A stretch of 64,000 nucleotides of DNA from Trachythela sp. YZ-2020 (GCA_016169945.1 JADLSH010000193.1:930001-994000), one strand, 5' to 3'; shown: positions 10,668 through 23,290, counted from the stretch's first letter. Program-made: numbers and translations. The notes: generated by a model not told the origin, from the letters alone.

Positions 10668-13600
10668 ATTATGAACATGCAACTGCCGAAGGTAGTCTCT
10701 AAAGCAGAGGCGATACTGGTTACATCAACAATATCCCGATGTTTATTTCCCGTTCCACAGTCCATAATAATCCGACCATACGACATAGCTCTGTCATTGC
10801 TCAAGTGCTTTCCTATCATTCCTAATAGAATGACTAAAACGTCTGTATCAGAGGATCTGAACCACGTGGCAGATGCGGCATATGCCGCGGGCCTCGCGCT
10901 TATGGGGGCCTCGCGCTTTACTGTGCCACGCCCATTTTTACGAGAACACGCCCATTTTCTATTGGGACACGCCCATTTTAGGTGCCTCGCGAATTTAGAT
11001 GCCTCGCGAATTTAGATGCCTCGCTGCGAAATTGCGGTGATTTGCGGATAAAATTGAAAAAAATTATTTAACAATTTTGTGTGTCTTTGAATTCAAAGGT
11101 TTTCATAACGAGGGGGGGGGGGGTTTGGGGGCCTCGCGCTGAAAATCTGCCACGGACCTCGGGCGACGTTAATCCGGCCCTGATGAAATGCGAGAAGAGT
11201 GTCTGCCTTCATGGTTACCTTGGAGATTGGTTGGGTGTTCAACAATCATGTTACACGAACACAGTTCCCACCTTGGGATACAATAAGGCTCTTGTTTGCT
11301 AGGATGGGGCCATAATGATCTTTCTGCCATTCTTTGAGGAGGAACATCGCCAAATGGTCCTTAAACATCCCGTTTTGCAATAACTTCTGACAGCTTTGTC
11401 TTGGTGCTTGTTGTGGACCAGCAATTAGGAATCGATGATCATCGGCTCCACGTTACGTAGGTTTCTCTGGCTCGTCTTCGAGGAAATCGAGCGATAAGTA
11501 TCAAACACTACATGGATCTCGTTTCCTCGGCTTCCACATACGTATCCTAGAAGTGCCTTGCAAAATTTCCACATGATGTAATCTTCCAAATGGCTGATAG
11601 GAAAGAGTGGATTAATAGTCCACCATTGCTTAAGGTCACGTCAATCAGTGGGAGTGGTATTTCAGAGAACCCACCTGTAGTTCCTCTAGCTTATTAAGTA
11701 ACTTGCGCTTGTCTGTCTTGAGTCCCGATCCATCTGAGTGTGCGATGGACAATGGATGCTCCGTAATTGGAAATGTCATAACATGTCTAAGATTGAAATT
11801 CGTTTTCTTAGAAAGGATGACAAGTATGCGAATAAAGATATCTCTGAGACTCTCAGCAGGATTTTCTCTTGACTGTAGAACGCCTCTTCAAGTTTTCCTG
11901 TGCAAAATTGGACACTTTTCGTTTTTTGATGGGCTGCAGTATTCTTTCGTCATCTCGTGCACATTCCTTTCGGGGCTACACGCCGTTCGTGGCCAGAGAC
12001 AATGCTCGTCGTCAAATACTCCTGAGTGTCTTGGGATGCTGCTCTTCCTGTGGCGATGTTCAAGAGGCATACAGACGTTGACGCTGGTAATGAGAAGGGG
12101 TCACACGAATTTGTGACTGTACTGTACAATGTATCTCTTTGGCGACTGTCCTTTTCAATCCTGTTCGGCCGTAGCTGCGTTACCGGCTGCTCCACTGCTT
12201 CTAGTCCTGTCATTTTTCGGAGCTCTGTCACAGACATTCCACGCTGAGCAGGTGTGATACACCATCTTCTGATACCATTGTGCGAGTGGTGCAATCCAAC
12301 AATTCCTCTCATCGGTGAAGCTGCATCTCTATTTACAGTCTGTTCCAATGTCAAGTCTATCGCGGACCGTGCGCTTTAGGGAAAAACTTTTTCAAGAAAC
12401 AGTACACCCCAACGCGCATAGTTTGGTCGATTAAGTAAAATTATAGCTGGAAGTATGTTCATGTAGCCATTGACATCGTTCGTACACACAGCATGCATGA
12501 GGTCCCTGTGGACTCTGTTTACCGTATACATGGTCCAGTATTAGCCAAGGTCTCCATTCATTGCTTTAGTAAAATACGTGTCGTACTCCTGTTTATGTTG
12601 CTGAAAGATCGGACTGGTCTCAAGGTAGCGAATCTGCATACTGCTATCCTGTGGAACACGAGCAAGGAAGTCTTCAATAGCATCATATCTTTACTTTCCT
12701 GGGCAAGAGTTGAGACAAAGCTTTCATACAATTTCCTTTCCATGACGAGAGCAAGAATAGCATGAATTCGGGTACATCGATTGTAATACTTTCCGCGAAT
12801 GAAACCCATCAGTGATCCTTCAGCAAGTATCCTAGACTCTGTCAGCAGATATTCCGCGCCACTCTCGTTTATAAACGTTCCAATGGAACCATAGGATGCC
12901 ATATCCAAATGGAAGTTTCCAAGCATGATAAGGAGTTTATCGAACAAAAATGCATCCATCGCCTGGATCGAGTATGCTTTGAGAGCCACAGCCAAGTCAT
13001 AAGTTACAACACCATACTCCTGACAAGTTTAATTGCCAACGTTCATGCTCCTTTTCATTGTTTCACGGATGGCATCGTTTCTGGTAGGTGGGCAGATATC
13101 GGATCCATGTACCAGATTCTTTGTTGAGGCAGGTGATCATGGATGAGTTGTGAGCAAAATCCTGGGAAAAGAGGCAATTTCTTGTCAACTTCAGACTGTG
13201 TCAACCAGTAGAAGTCAATTAACCAGAGAGTAATGTTTTCTGCTTCCTGATTTTCCTTTGGCTTTCTTAATTAAGCTGCTTGTAATATGGTCAATTTCTC
13301 GTTCTTTCCCATCAAACTGTCGTCTTTTCCTTCCAATTCGGAGACAAGAAACAGTAGGAATGTCATCATGTATGTTTGTGCTGGCTTCATTTTCAATGTT
13401 CTGGTAACATATCCCAACGGTAGCGTGGAGGGTATCTTTTCCATCAATAGTATCCATGTTGACGTCATAATTAGCCCAGGCAAGTTCTGTGCCTCGATTA
13501 GGACTGAGGTCTAGGCTTTCAGGAGGATCTCGATTATTTGCCTCGGCCGAACATGCAAACTCGCTTTCTAATTATTTCACTTCATCATAACTGACAGAGT

Positions 13601-13690
13601 GTCCCATACGATTCAAGATGCGGAGGACCAGTTTGGACCCAGTTCGCCTATGTCAGCAACATGGACAGATACGGATCAGCTACAATTTTC
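10668..13690 (-). pseudogene. Decayed multi-copy uncharacterised protein, C-terminal part
   Basis: Minus-strand frames, broken by several frameshifts and stops, give a colinear series of recognisable blocks: ILNRMGHSVSYDEVK (near 13630), ELAWANYDVNMDTIDGKD (13470), TYDLAVALKAYSIQAM (12995), ESRILAEGSLMGF and GKYYNRCTRIH (12790), LLNRPNYARWG (12430), LTLEQTVNRDAASP (12350), GPQQAPRQSCQKLLQNG (11420), ADTLLAFH (11200), then RSSDTDVLVILLGMIG (10840). The order matches a large multi-copy family I recall from cnidarian and mollusc genomes, with no established function and probably of mobile-element origin. A hAT-like end interrupts it at 10885-11183. Family assignment is from memory; the blocks and the breaks are seen directly. 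Confidence 0.65.
10885..11183. mobile_element. hAT-like MITE remnant in the decayed gene
   Basis: The right end is AATCCGGCCCTG (CAGGGCCGGATT inverted). The body contains repeated GCCTCGCG and CACGCCCATTTT units and a G-run. It splits the gene between the ADTLLAFH and SSDTDVLVILL blocks. A matching left TIR and an 8-bp duplication were not found, so the left end is eroded or misplaced. Confidence 0.5.
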
Positions 13691-13737
13691 ACTTTTCCTG
13701 CGAACAGGCTCTTTGCATAGGTTAAGCCCGCATCTGC

Positions 13738-13830
13738 GGAGGTTTCCGAACAACCTCGTACCCAGGGCTAGCCTGCTGGGGCATAGCCCTGGTAAAGGCT
13801 GACCACGTGACATCAGGAACGTGGCTTATT
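13738..13830. repeat. Dispersed repeat copy 1
   Basis: CCAGGGCTAGCCTGCTGGGG followed by AAAGGCTGACCACGTGAC. An inverted second copy with few changes is at about 25583-25660. Confidence 0.6.
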
Positions 13831-15357
13831 TCTCCACGCGGGATTTTTTGGACGGGGGGTGAAAATATATGTTTTGTACGTGTGATGACAAATTGACAAT
13901 TAAGAGGAGTGAAGGCAAAACGCAATGCAATCTTCAGTGTTTTGAGTTATTTCATCGAAGCACAATGGATTGAAGTCGTGTTAGTTCCTACACTGTAGAT
14001 CTATAAAATTGGATATATATGTTTATCGATAATACTATGGTCAACTATTACTCGGGAACTTGCTTTAAAGTGAAGGAAGTGGCACGAAATGTTGTAACAG
14101 ATGCTGGTATACAAAATTTATACAGATTTAATATATAAAACGTGTCAATGGATAAATGGTTCAACAGTTTATCGTTGATCTGTGCTATATGAACTCAGTA
14201 GCGCCACAAAGACTTCAAAGGTATCGAGTATACTTCCAATTCTAACTCTTTCAGTTCAAATGCAGACTGAACTCAATAGTAAAATTGTGACAAAAGTTGT
14301 GAATTAAAGTTTTATGTTGTATGGAAACATTGTACAAAATATCTAAATATATACATATTATAACATGATTTCATTTTTGTTCAAACTTTTGTCTCTTGGC
14401 TGATTGTTTTCCATATATTTCAATTTAACAGATAATTTTGGCACAACTGCATCAAAAGTCATCTTCCCTACCATACTTTTTGCACTTGGCTTTGACCATT
14501 TAGTTTTGGCCTTTTATCTTTGTCGAGGACAACCTTAATTTATTTAGCTGTATACAGTATAAATTATATAGTTAATTAACATAATATCATTAATATGTGC
14601 TCTCCATGTATATATCCCACGTACTTAATTGAGGAAATTGTTAATCAATGAAAATCGTTGTAAATAAATATCAACTGATAACAAGTAATCGATTGATATT
14701 GGAAATCAGTGACTGGTGGTGCTGTGACCTTTCATTGATTATTGATTGATTATGGAATATCATTGATGCAAAAAAAAACAATCTAAAGAATAGCCAAATT
14801 CATGTCTTCGTATAACATTAACTGTCTTGTTTCTCTTTACTTTGGGTGTGCTGATACAGTACTGTAAGTACTCAGTTAAAACACAAATACACAGTGGCTA
14901 ATTTGCATATAAATCAACAAAATGCATGCACATGGTAATTGCAAAAAAATCCATAACTGGCCATATTTTTTGTGACTGCTGATTCGTTATTGCTTAGTAT
15001 CAAGTAACTAATTAATGTCGATTGGACTTCTTATGATTCGTTTTTGTTGATTAAGTACGCCGGGATATATACAGGTTGAAAACATGAAAAGTTGATTATA
15101 AATATCTAAATTTGCCGATGTACAAGAGACATATTGTTCTACCAAAGTACTACACTGCGGACAACCCAATCAAAGCATAACACTGCAAGGGCCTCCCCTT
15201 GTCAAGTAAATTGTCTTGCTTTAGTGGGGAGAGTAAATGAAATAAAATAGGAGACACAAGGCATGTAAGTTAATTGTAATAGAGTATTATTAATTATGTC
15301 TGATGGCATCAATTACAGTAAATACTTTGTCAATGTTTTATATATATACCCTTACGA
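13831..15357. other. No gene seen; AT-rich
   Basis: No supported ORF or repeat structure. Confidence 0.45.
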
Positions 15358-15680
15358 AAAAATCCTATAGGAATTCCTATTAGATTTTGGTCCAATTTCC
15401 TATAGGATTTCCTATAGGAATTCCTATAGGAATTCCCATTAGATTTTGGCCCAATTTCCTATAGAAATTCCTATAGGATCCAATAGGAATTCCTATAGGA
15501 TTTCCTATAGGAATTCCTATTAGATTTTGGCCCAATTTCCTATAGGAATTCCTATTAGATTTAGCCCAATTTCTATTCCTATAGGAATTCCAAATATAGG
15601 AAATTAAATAAAATATAATAGGAATGCTATTAGGTTTCCTATAGGAATTCCTATAGGATCCTATAGAAATTCCTGCATAA
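15358..15680. repeat. Palindromic TATAGGAATTCCTATA minisatellite
   Basis: The self-complementary unit CCTATAGGAATTCCTATAGG recurs about ten times, with spacers such as TAGATTTTGGCCCAATTT. Because the unit is its own reverse complement, the array reads nearly the same on both strands and could fold extensively. Confidence 0.85.
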
Positions 15681-15935
15681 TTGTTTTAATCAAGGTGAAG
15701 GAAAATGAGAAAACAAATGGAGAACAATTTTTATTACAGATAAAAATGTGGCAAATATAACAATTTTTTACAACTAATATACTATTAATCCTGATTTCAA
15801 AACTAAGTTTGTCTAATGTGAAAGGACTGGTCAAATTTGGTAGAGAAATATATTTTACAAATTTTAATAGCTTTTTTGATTAAAATTGGAGATATTTCAA
15901 TGTGTTCAATATACAAATTATGACATCAGAATTTA
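15681..15935. other. No gene seen
   Basis: AT-rich spacer between the minisatellite and the large palindrome. Confidence 0.4.
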
Positions 15936-18046
15936 TAGTCTAGGACCTGTAAAGGAGTTTGTATGCATTTCATTTAGGACAGATTATCTCAACTGTTTTA
16001 GGGTAAAATGACCATGGCGGTCAACATGGCATATGTGCCAAAACCCGAATCCGGGGCGAAAGTCCTGAAAATGACCACGCCCAGAAACGGCACTGTCGGC
16101 ATAGCTCTAAATCCTGAACCGCCAAAGCTACAGCCTTTTTGAATTGCTTATAGTGTTTAGAATGGTTGCTTTTATGGGTAGTCACTGGAGGGTGAAATTT
16201 GTCTAGGTATCATATTTTACAAGAAAATGACTATGCACCATCCCAGGTCAACTGCTAATTATGCATCAAATTACTCATTCACCTGGCAAAGTCTATGTTT
16301 TCTTATTTCCCAAACATTTTTGTCATAGGATGAAAAAATATGCTTATTTTAATATAATTATTATAAATTTCATAAGGAATGATATTGTTTTGTTGAGATA
16401 TAACACATTTCATTTCACTTACCCCCCGCCAGAACACGATTTCAGCCATATTTTGCCGATTTGTTTGCTTTTTATCGCCGAGCCTCGCAAGTATCATCCA
16501 AATGTTCTACTTTAACACAATGCTAGTTGACTAAAGAATAATTCAACCAAGTTTCGTCGGGTTTTGGAGTAGTGCCATGTATTTTATATTCGATTTTGTG
16601 TCCTTCGACATTTCCTCAATTATGTAGCCATTGCAATGTCTCGCAGCTTCTCTGCCCGATATAAAATGCCACTTCTTCGTACACATCTGTATTTATATTA
16701 CAGTATCCAAAAATAATTGATTGTAGAATAGTCCCAATCGAAAATTACTCCCATTACTCCCATTTGGGAGTGAAAAACCTTCCCTCGTTCATCAAGAACG
16801 AGAATCTAAAACAAAAGGTTCAAAATAATTTGAAAGTCTCGCGCAATCTTCACGAAAACCGCTCGTGGGCAACATTACAGGGGGGGGCAACATTTTCACG
16901 AATACGTTTGTTCGCGATCACAGCAACCCAAACTCCCAAAGTAAAGTTCGTGTGTTTAACTGTTTATATGTTTTATGACAAAATAAACAAATATTCGCGT
17001 AATTTTGTATTTTTCTGGTTTCCTTTAGCTATAAAAAAGAAACCAGAGATTTACGCAATCTTTTTGCACCACCAAACGTATTCGTGAAAATGTTTTCCCC
17101 CCCCCTGTAATGTTGCCCACGAGGAGTTTTCGTGAAGATTGCGCGAGACTTTCAAATTATTTTGAACCTTTTGTTTTACATTCTCGTTCTTGATGAACGA
17201 GGGAAGGTTTTTCACTCCCAAATGGGAGTAATGGGAGTAATTTTCGATTGGGACTATTCTACAATCAATTATTTTTGGATACTGTAATATAAATACAGAT
17301 GTGTACGAAGAAGTGGCATTTATCGGGCAGAGAAGCTGCGATACATTGCAATGGCTACATAATTGAGGAAATGTCGAAGGACACAAAATCGAATATAAAA
17401 TACATGGCACTACTCCAAAACCCGACGAAACTTGGTTGAATTATTCTTTAGTCAACTAGCATTGTGTTAAAGTAGAACACTTGGATGATACTTGCGAGGC
17501 TCGGCGATAAAAAGCAAACAAATCGGCAAAATATGGCTGAAATCGTGTTCTGGCGGGGGGTAAGTGAAATGAAATGTGTTATATCTCAACAAAACAATAT
17601 CATTCCTTATGAAATTTATAATGATTATATTAAAATAAGCATATTTTTTCATCCTATGACAAAAATGTTTGGGAAATAAGAAAACATAGACTTTGCCAGG
17701 TGAATGAGTAATTTGATGCATAATTAGCAGTTGACCTGGGATGGTGCATAGTCATTTTCTTGTAAAATATGATACCTAGACAAATTTCACCCTCCAGTGA
17801 CTACCCATAAAAGCAACCATTCTAAACACTATAAGCAATTCAAAAAGGCTGTAGCTTTGGCAGTTCAGGATTTAGAGCTATGCCGACAGTGCCGTTTCTG
17901 GGCGTGGTCATTTTCAGGACTTTCGCCCCGGATTCGGGTTTTGGCACATATGCCATGTTGACCGCCATGGTCATTTTACCCTAAAACAGTTGAGATAATC
18001 TGTCCTAAATGAAATGCATACAAACTCCTTTACAGGTCCTAGACTA
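15936..18046. mobile_element. 2.1-kb near-perfect palindrome (foldback element)
   Basis: Arms 15936-16911 (976 bp) and 17073-18046 (974 bp) are reverse complements with very few differences, around a loop of about 161 bp. The ends read TAGTCTAGGACC and GGTCCTAGACTA, with TTA outside both (15933-15935 and 18047-18049). This fits a 3-bp TWA-type duplication as in PIF/Harbinger, or TA if the boundary is shifted. The two 84-codon ORFs are the same arm sequence read twice and are not gene-like. High arm identity implies a recent origin or conversion between arms. Confidence 0.8.
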
Positions 18047-18484
18047 TTAAGTTAAATCTCCATGTTTGTTCCCCCAAATCACTTGAAATTGTGTTCATAA
18101 TATTAACTGTTCAATTCACCAAATGTTGAACAATCAGCACAACATAACTGATATTTTTTATGTCTAAAAATCTTGTACACAGCTTGCGACATTGAACACA
18201 TGTCTTGAAATAGCTCAAATTGAAACCAAGCACATTGAAATATGTCCTTTGTAGTATATACCCTTTAACCTGCAAAAATACTGTGGTTTGTTCTTACCAT
18301 AATATATTATTATCAGTTACATGTGAAGGGACCAATATTAATATATAAATTCTAGTTTTTATCTTTGTCACAACTATTTTACATTAACTTGTAAACATTA
18401 CAATACCACAGGTTGAAGTCTGATGTGTTGTATCACTAATGTTCTCCTGGAACTGTCTTCTATAACATTAATGGCCAGCACTAC
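18047..18484. other. No gene seen
   Basis: AT-rich spacer. AGCACTAC at 18477-18484 is the left target duplication of the following hAT element. Confidence 0.5.
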
Positions 18485-18950
18485 CAGGGGCGGATCTAGG
18501 GGTGGTCAAACCGGTCACGCGACTCATGTAAAAATTGCGCAGATAATTAATATTCTAAGTTAATCCAGTTAAATACCTTTCGTGCAGCGGCATATATAAA
18601 TATAATAGTTATTAATATTGGAATTCTAGTCCAGTTAATTAAATTCGTTCAGTGGCGCAGTTTTGGTAAAGCAATCCAATCCAATGACCGATCAGCTGTC
18701 TTACCCATGAGTTTTGACCGGTCTCCGGTCAAATTCTAGCAATCTGATTGGTCAATATGCCTATTTGGGGTCATCTCCATGGAGATTCGCCATTTTGACC
18801 GATCTGTGGGGCGGCCTGACCGGTTTGTGCAGTTCAGGAGCTCGAATGCGAGCATTCGATTGGATGATTCAAAAAAAATTATCCATCCTTATCCATGGCT
18901 AGATTTTTTGACCGGTCATGACGCAATTTTTGACCAGTCGCAGCGTGGGG

Positions 18951-18958
18951 TATAAATA
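18951..18958 (+). promoter_or_regulatory. TATA-like box of the hAT element
   Basis: TATAAATA lies about 90 bp upstream of the first candidate start codon at 19047, in the correct orientation for the transposon genes. No initiator or start site can be proven. Confidence 0.35.
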
Positions 18959-19046
18959 CGTCAGGTTTCGAGCTGACTAGCCTTCTGCTCGATATTCTGT
19001 ATTGCTAGCTTCAATTTTCAAGCGATTATAATACAGTGTATCGACA

Positions 19047-19294
19047 ATGCGCGAGAATATCATCGCAGGATTTCGGAAGAACGATCTCGAAAGTCTTAAC
19101 GAGATTTACGGGCATCTGATCAAGCGAATCGACGCTTTGAATAGCATAACAACGATGTCTGCGGCTCATCTATTGATGCGATAAACAGCACAAATTCTAG
19201 CCTCGCTAGAAATTTCGGTGCTGAGAAGTTTATCCGCAGCATGCACGTGAAGGAACAATTGATGGCAGACGAAAGTGTTGTACGGCAATAAGGT
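19047..19294 (+). pseudogene. Candidate 5' exon of the hAT protein
   Basis: ATG at 19047 opens MRENIIAGFRKNDLES. After a likely 1-base shift near 19150 the frame continues as SIDAINSTNSSLARNF and FIRSMHVKEQLMADES. It ends at AAG|GTAAAG (19294/19295), a good donor. A TAG acceptor at 19694 precedes the OTU-like ORF, so an intron of about 400 bp is plausible. The function of this segment is not recognised. Confidence 0.4.
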
Positions 19295-19694
19295 AAAGAT
19301 ATATTCCTAACATTTGCATAATGTTGCGTGTGTTTCTTTGTCAAATAAAGGTTACTTATGCATTCATATTTTAATCCTATTGATATATTAATGATATTAG
19401 CATATTGTTTATACTCTGTCGTCGCGTCGTCTTCAATCAAGACATTTATTTCTATTTTCTATATAAAGTATGTATTAAAGCTTTGTTGCGGTGTAAAATA
19501 ATACTATATATATGAACCGTGTTCATAGCTGCTAGCTGGCCCTGCATGTTGTTTTATTTGTTGTCACCACATGGTCCACATGGCCATAGAATAAAGATTT
19601 ATTCTGTGACATGGCCTGGTGTATTAATGATTTATAGTTCTGATCGGATGAACTATATTAACTAATTAATAGTAAATATCTTTATTTTGTATAG

Positions 19695-20330
19695 ATCTGA
19701 AATTTCTGGCAATTGCTTATATAGCTCTGCATCATTGGCACTGGTAGGCAGCAACAAGTTTGTGAATGATTTGAGAATGTTAACCTCACTTGAGCTTTTC
19801 ATTAATGCTAATTTTTATTCTCAACACCCATGCTTTTTGTCGGCTGTGAATGATCATAATGAATGCTTTGGTAAAAGTATTAATAATCTTTTACCTTTGT
19901 CTGTCTCTCTCGCATGCCTTGACACAGGTTTGACCAAGGATGACTTGGTAAAACAGGAGGCCATTTTAAATTGTACAGATACAAAATGGTCATCATTTCT
20001 TTGTATTTTAGGTCTCTCTTCTGTTTTAAGTAGAAATATTTTTTCCTACTACCCAGATTGTGGTGAATTAAGGTATAAACTGCTATTTAACCGCCTAGTT
20101 GAGCCACGTCAACATGTTAAGAAAGGTGTAGATGATCTTCATGTTCTATTTTGTTATGAAGGTAATATTAAGCCCGGAGAAACCTTTAAACCTAACCACT
20201 TTGTACCTCTTCTTTTCATCAACACCAGGAGAAACGAAGCCGGCAGTTAATTCACAGGCATCTGGCAGAATAACTAAGAAGCAAAAGTTTCTACAATTTC
20301 TAATTTTACTACTGTATAGTGTCAAAGACA
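19695..20330 (+). pseudogene. OTU-like cysteine protease domain in hAT element
   Basis: The frame opens with SGNCLYSSASLALVG, matching the OTU nucleophile block (normally DGNCL, with the catalytic Cys). It continues with LRMLTSLELFINANFY and ends in FKPNHFVPLLF, where the OTU catalytic His region is expected. The Asp before GNC reads as Ser here. After NHFVPLLF the frame slips by one base near 20220 and continues as SSTPGETKPAVNSQ. About 185 residues is normal for an OTU domain. OTU enzymes cleave ubiquitin-like conjugates; whether this copy could is unknown. It lies upstream of and parallel to the transposase, possibly as part of one polyprotein. Vertnin-type OTU-like folds are an alternative relative. 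Confidence 0.6.
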
Positions 20331-20399
20331 AAGGTTAATATTATAGATCCAACATGTTCAAAGAAAGCCAATAATGAGACTTTTCTTCTTCCAAAAGAC

Positions 20400-22739
20400 T
20401 TGCTGCTCATAAGTTAGCTGGGGACTCAACACCTAGCACCTCAACTACTTCTCTTCAATCAACTAGTAAGGTTAAAATTGAAGAGGTGAAACATGATTTA
20501 ACTAATAATTTTGATGTTGCATTCTTTAGAGACAAGGTTAAAGGTATGGATACATCTCAAATTTGTAATTTAATTAAAAATGTTTATAAACCTGATAAAC
20601 AGCACTCTTTCCCAGGACTAATGGTAGAAGTTTTAGGTATGATTGGTTAAAATTATATCCCTGGCTTTGTTATTCACCCTCTGAAGATGGTGCATACTGT
20701 TTGTCGTGTGTACTTTTTGGAGATCGTTTTCCGGGTAAGGCTAGGAAAATCCAGAAATTATTTTCTCAACCACTTTCTCGCTGGAACGATACCGCACAAA
20801 ATTTGAAACGCCATGCTGGGCATGGTACAGGAGGGGAAATGGGCCTGCATGCTTGTACTTTCCCAATTTTAACTTCTTTACTTTTGCAAATGTCAGGAGC
20901 AGCACAGCCTATTGAGGTTATGATAGATGCCAACCTCAAAAGGAAATTGAGGATAATAGGAAAACTAACTCCCATTGTTGACTCTGTGGTTTTTTGTATG
21001 CGTCTTGGTTTGCCACTTCAGGCATCGTGATGAGGCCAAGTACCATCCAGAAGTGGGTAATTACTCTCCGGGGGGAGTGGGCAATTTTGTGGAGTCTCTC
21101 AATTTTAGAGTTCGGGCTGGAGATAAAGTCTTAGAAGAGCATTTAAAGACTTGTGGAAAGAACCAAAGCTATATCTCTAAGACCAGCCAGAATAAGATAA
21201 TTGAATGTTGTGGCCAGGTTATTAGTGAGCAGATCATCAACGATATAAAGAAAAGTAAGTTTTTGTATTATTGTAGATGAGGCTTCAGACACTTCTCAAG
21301 GAGCAAATGTCCCTTGTATTACGTTTTGTTGATAGTGACATGAATATCAGAGAAGATTTCATTGCATTTTGCACTGCAAGTGGGGTTGAGTGGTGCCCAA
21401 CTTGCGAAATTAATTCTAGATGCGCTTAAAGATTTAACCTTGTCTATTGAAGATTGTCGTGGTCAAGGGTATGATGGTGCTGGTGCAGTGGCTGGGCACA
21501 TAAATGGGTTATCTGCACATATTTTAAGGCTAAACAGTAAAGCCCTTTACACTCACTGCTATAGCCATAGATTAAATTTATCTGTTTGTGATTCGTTAGC
21601 CATTGTTGAAGTGAAAAACATGCTGAAGCATGTTAATGAGGTTTCTCACTTTATTAATATTTCTCAAACACGTAACATGCCTTTTGAGGAAAGTATTAAA
21701 ACCCATTGTTCTGCATCAGATACAAAGAAGACCAAGCTAGCTGATGTTTGTAGAACCAGGTGGGTTGAACGTATTCAGGGTATGGATACTTTTCAGGAGC
21801 TTTTATCCCTTTATATCTTTATTTGAAGATATGGTTGATAATGCAGAGGGTGAGTATAACCCTCTCTTTCCAGTGATGCTCTATCTCACTTTAAACATAT
21901 TTCTACTTTTGATTTTATTGTAGTATTTATTATAACCAGACATGTACTAGATGCAACTCTTGCTGTCACACAATTGTTGCAAGGGAAGAGCCTAGACATC
22001 ATGGATGGCATTCATTTAATTAACAGCTTGAAAGACAACATGATTCTAATGAGGATTCTGTAGATACCTATCATGATTCCTGGTATCAAGAAGCTCTTAC
22101 TTTAGCAAATGAGCTTGACATTGATGAGTCAAAGCCAAGGACTGTGGGCAGACAGACTAAGAGAGCTAATCACCCTTTTACGTCTATTTCAGAATATTAT
22201 AAACGTACTATTACCATTCCTTTGATTGACCATTTTAATTTATCTTTACAGACACGTTTTGACATTGATAGTGTTAATGTCTATAAAGGATTAAGTATTG
22301 TGCCCACAAAGATGATGTCTTTAATTAACAAGGGAATTGATTGGAAAGAGGAGTTTAAGACCGTTTCTGCTTTTTACAGTGATGATCTACCCAACCCCTT
22401 AGCTTTAGATGCTGAGCTTTCGTTGTGGAACACCTATTGGGAGACGTTTGAGGACCTCTCACGTCTAATATTGTATTGACGTTGAAAGCTATCAGTTTTG
22501 ATGGTTTTGAGAATATTAAAGTTTTACTTCGAATTCTAGGAACTCTTCCCATCACTTCTTGTGAATGTGAACGGTCCATTTCTGCCCTTAGAATACTCAA
22601 AGACTACAAGCGCAGTACCATGGTTGAAGAACGCCTGAATGGTCTCGCTTTGATGAAGATTCACCAGGAGATTGTTCCAGATATCGGAAAAGTTATAGAT
22701 AAGTTTTCCGTTGGAAACACAAGGTTGAAATTTAGTTAA
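20400..22739 (+). pseudogene. hAT transposase (TTF-type zinc finger, hAT C-terminal), frameshifted
   Basis: In order: NFDVAFFRDKVKG (near 20510), LYPWLCYSPSEDGAYCLSCV of a TTF-type zinc finger (20650), FRHRDEAKYHPEVG (21020), IVDEASDTS with a catalytic Asp (21265), DCRGQGYDGAGAVAGH and ALYTHCYSHRLNLSV of the hAT RNase-H fold (21445-21570), VCRTRWVERIQGMDTFQE, then CERSISALRILKDYKRS and ERLNGLALMKIHQE, the hAT dimerisation signature, with stop at 22737. Frame changes occur near 21018, 21268, 21385, 21820 and 22475. The protein would excise and reinsert hAT ends; this copy cannot encode it intact. Closest type is the ZMYM1/TTF-like hAT group. Confidence 0.85.
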
Positions 22740-23124
22740 GAGTGTAGTTCTGTTTGTTAGCACTATTTTAGTCTATCTAAGCATTTGCCTAAACTCGTAG
22801 TTATATTCAACTCAATTCATATCTACATGTATCTCTATCTAACACAGCGTAACACGGAATCCTCTGTAGTATTTCTGTTATCGTATTTCCGTAATACACA
22901 GTATGTCAGTATCATTACCGTTATATTGTGAGCATTATATGCTTTCTTAACTTGCTGCACACTGTAATATATTGTGCCATTGTTACATAATTCTATCTTT
23001 CTTACATTTTGCAATGCAACAAAATATTGCATACTGTGGTTATCTTTGCCGTGAGCTTATGTGTAACTCAAAACTATAAAAGTAATAAAACATAATGTTG
23101 TCCGAAAATTGGTAGGGCAAATAG

Positions 23125-23290
23125 TAGTAGACCAAAGGCAAATACAGTAGCTTGTCTACCTTGATGTTGACGCCATAACCGTCAAACACTATAAGTGTAC
23201 AGTATAGTAGACCAAAGGCAAATACAGTAGCTTGTCTACCTTGATGTTGACGCTATAACCGTCAAACACTATAAGTGTACAGTATAAACT
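23125..23290 (+). repeat. Two ~80-bp tandem copies in the hAT 3' region
   Basis: GTAGACCAAAGGCAAATACA...CTATAAGTGTACAGTATA occurs twice in direct tandem with a period near 80 bp and one C/T difference. Confidence 0.85.

Noticed and set aside
10578..11015. 145-codon plus-strand ORF
   Set aside because: It runs through a hairpin arm and antisense to the decayed minus-strand gene; the minus reading carries recognisable blocks.
16261..17721. Mirror-image ORFs of 84, 64, 107 and 119 codons
   Set aside because: They are the same palindrome arm read on opposite strands, without family motifs.
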